A DNA stretch of 7,958 nucleotides from a bacterium (GTDB lineage Bacteria > Actinomycetota > Acidimicrobiia > Acidimicrobiales > CATQHL01), in NCBI GenBank assembly GCA_026713745.1, contig JAPONU010000480.1, forward strand, positions 1 to 7,958, in the 5' to 3' direction. The notes below the pieces were generated by a model. It searched no databases and was not told the origin of the DNA. It worked only from the letters and a program-made list of their open reading frames with translations. The translations under genes were made by a program, and so were the position numbers. Numbering within the stretch: position 1 is the stretch's first letter; every line of letters begins with the position of its first letter. Shown piece by piece: positions 6,324-7,958 of this stretch.

Positions 6324-7958
6324 CATCCCTCCGTTCCTGGTCTTCTTCGCGGGCGCGCTCCTCGTCCCATTCCTGCGCAATATGCCCAGGGTGCGGATGG
6401 CGTGGCTGGTCCTCATCCCCATCCTGGGGGCGCTGAACGTCTGGGGGATCCAGGAGGGCTACGAGGTCCAGTACCGGCTGCTCGGCCTCACCCTGACCCC
6501 CGTGCGCGCCGACTCGCTCAGCCTGCTCTTCGGGTACCTGTTCCACCTCGGCGCCTTCATCGCGATCATCTACTCGCTGCACCTGGGCAGGCGCGAAGGC
6601 GCGACCGTGCAGCACACGGCGGCGCTCGTCTACGCGGGCAGCGCGCTCGGCGCCGTCTTCGCCGGCGACTTCATCACGCTCTTCGTCTTCTGGGAGCTGC
6701 TCGCGGTCAGCTCCGCCTTCCTGATCTGGGCGCGGGGGACGCGCGTGGCGGTCCGGTCCGGGATGCGCTACCTGCTGGTCCACGTCGTGTCGGGGGTGAC
6801 GCTGCTCGCCGGCGCCATGGTGTACTGGTCCCGGACGGGCAGCCTCGAGTTCGGCGAGATCGGGCTGGTTGGCCTCGCCGGGTGGCTGGTCTTCATCGCA
6901 TTCGGGATCAAGGCCGCGTTCCCGCTCCTGCACAGCTGGCTGATCGACGCCTACCCCGAGTCGACGCCGGCGGGAGCCGTGTTCCTGTCGGCCTTCACGA
7001 CCAAGTTCGCCATCTACGCCCTGGCGCGCGCCTTTCCCGGCCAGTCCGAACTGATCTGGATCGGCGGGCTGATGACCGCCTTCCCGATCTTCTTCGCGGT
7101 GATCGAGAACGACCTGCGCCGCGTGCTCGCCTACAGCATGACGAACCAGCTCGGCTTCATGGTCGTCGGCATCGGCATCGGCACGGAGCTGGCGATCAAC
7201 GGCGCCGTCGCCCACGCGTTCGCCGACATCCTGTTCAAGGGGCTGCTGTTCATGGCGATGGGCGCCGTGCTCTACCGGGTCGGCCACGTCAACGGATCGG
7301 ACCTGGGCGGCCTCTACAAGTCGATGCCGATCACGACCGGGCTCTGCATCATCGGCGCCGCCTCGATCTCGGCCTTCCCGCTGTTCTCCGCCTTCGCCAC
7401 GAAGTCGCTGATCATGAGCGCGGCCGCCCACGAGCACTACTTCTGGCTGTGGCTCGTGTTGCTGTTCGCCTCCGCCGGCGTGTTCCACCACGCGGGGATC
7501 AAGATCCCGTTCTTCGCCTTCTTCCACCACGATTCCGGCATCCGCTGCAAGGAGGCGCCGCGGTCGATGCTCGTCGCGATGGTGCTGGCCGCAGCGGCGA
7601 GCATGACGATCGGCCTGTTCCCGCAGTGGTTCTACGGACTGCTGCCCTATCCGGTCGACTACCAGGTCTACACGCCGACCCACGTCATCACCCAGAGCCA
7701 GCTCCTGTTCTTCTCGGCGCTGGCCTTCGCGACGCTCATGCGCACCGGCCTCTACCCACCCGAACTGCGCTCGGTGAACCTGGACGCCGACTGGTTCTAC
7801 CGGCGGGTCGGCTTCCGCATCTGGGACGGCCTGGCCACGGCTTTCGTCGCCCTCCACCGGGCCGGCTACGCCGTGACCGGGCGCCTCGCCGCGACCGCCC
7901 TCGCCCTCGCCCAGCGTCATCTGGGGCCGCAGGGCCTGCTCGGCCGCTCCTGGCTCAC
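6316..7958 (+). CDS. Third antiporter-like subunit (MrpD'', NuoL/MrpD family), partial at right edge
   Basis: An open frame runs from ATG 6316 to the window end (547 codons, no stop), so the C-terminus is missing. It is another PF00361 proton-channel-type subunit. Ion-path residues are Glu127 in 'FVFWELLAVSSAFLIW', Lys199 and His206 in 'GIKAAFPLLHSWL', Lys230 in 'FTTKFAIYALAR' and Lys363 in 'SAFATKSLIM'. 'ENDLRRVLAYSMTNQLGFMV' is the helix 10 motif. After the last core helix (about residue 477) the protein continues with 'PPELRSVNLDADWFYRRVGF' and an Ala/Leu-rich stretch that may form a long C-terminal helix, an extension absent from MrpD and D' here. GGAGGA at 6299-6304 precedes the start by 11 bases, and the start overlaps the previous stop by eight. 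Gly codons favour GGC more than in the upstream genes. It is usually annotated simply as 'Na+/H+ antiporter subunit D'. Confidence 0.92.
   Translation, partial: MSSIPPFLVFFAGALLVPFLRNMPRVRMAWLVLIPILGALNVWGIQEGYEVQYRLLGLTLTPVRADSLSLLFGYLFHLGAFIAIIYSLHLGRREGATVQHTAALVYAGSALGAVFAGDFITLFVFWELLAVSSAFLIWARGTRVAVRSGMRYLLVHVVSGVTLLAGAMVYWSRTGSLEFGEIGLVGLAGWLVFIAFGIKAAFPLLHSWLIDAYPESTPAGAVFLSAFTTKFAIYALARAFPGQSELIWIGGLMTAFPIFFAVIENDLRRVLAYSMTNQLGFMVVGIGIGTELAINGAVAHAFADILFKGLLFMAMGAVLYRVGHVNGSDLGGLYKSMPITTGLCIIGAASISAFPLFSAFATKSLIMSAAAHEHYFWLWLVLLFASAGVFHHAGIKIPFFAFFHHDSGIRCKEAPRSMLVAMVLAAAASMTIGLFPQWFYGLLPYPVDYQVYTPTHVITQSQLLFFSALAFATLMRTGLYPPELRSVNLDADWFYRRVGFRIWDGLATAFVALHRAGYAVTGRLAATALALAQRHLGPQGLLGRSWL

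Noticed and set aside
6277..7920. Long antisense open frame (547 codons, minus strand)
   Set aside because: It mirrors the D'' gene, whose forward product has the antiporter motifs. The antisense product is low-complexity and highly charged. The forward frame is easy to miss because it has no stop inside the window.
626..7958. Membrane-bound hydrogenase (Mbh/Mbx) operon
   Set aside because: The first seven genes have the same order as MbhA-H, but after the D subunit come more antiporter-like genes rather than hydrogenase or iron-sulfur subunits. Downstream sequence could still change this.
1..7958. CRISPR array, tRNA, rRNA, insertion sequence or phage genes
   Set aside because: I saw no direct-repeat array, no tRNA cloverleaf, no transposase motifs and no terminal inverted repeats. 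The window is almost fully coding.

Overview
The window is GC-rich and densely packed, with every gene on the + strand. A probable outer-membrane LptE-type lipoprotein at the left edge points to a diderm (Gram-negative) bacterium. Start codons are often GTG or TTG and synonymous sites favour G/C. I cannot name the phylum from sequence alone.

Layout: (1) bases 1-564 hold an LptE-like lipopolysaccharide-assembly lipoprotein whose 5' end looks disturbed, or lies outside the window. (2) A 61-base gap follows, the only real intergenic space. (3) From 626 to the right edge runs one uninterrupted Mrp-type multisubunit cation/H+ antiporter operon: mrpE, mrpF, mrpG, a short MrpA-C-terminal gene (DUF4040/MbhD plus MbhE-like, here mrpA'), mrpB, mrpC, mrpD, a second antiporter-like subunit (D'), a small two-helix membrane protein, and a third antiporter-like subunit (D'') that is still open when the window ends. 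All but one of the junctions between these genes are short stop/start overlaps; the exception is mrpG/mrpA', where the start itself is in doubt.

How the genes work together: the products should assemble into one large inner-membrane complex that exchanges cytoplasmic Na+ (or another monovalent cation) for external H+, giving salt tolerance and pH control. No full-length MrpA is present. Its C-terminal part is encoded as mrpA', and its large N-terminal antiporter-like part is presumably replaced by D' and/or D''. The E-F-G-A'-B-C-D order matches the membrane module of archaeal Mbh hydrogenases (MbhA-H), and the split MrpA with an extra D resembles the 'group 2' Mrp systems known from Vibrio. 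No hydrogenase or NADH-dehydrogenase peripheral subunit is visible here.

The most useful second-look points are: three proton-channel-type subunits plus an uncharacterised small membrane protein in one operon; a His-rich loop in D'; and two genes (lptE and mrpA') whose conserved N-termini extend upstream of any canonical in-frame start, in each case in a way that one base change or indel would repair. The main system itself is a recognisable family rather than a wholly new one.
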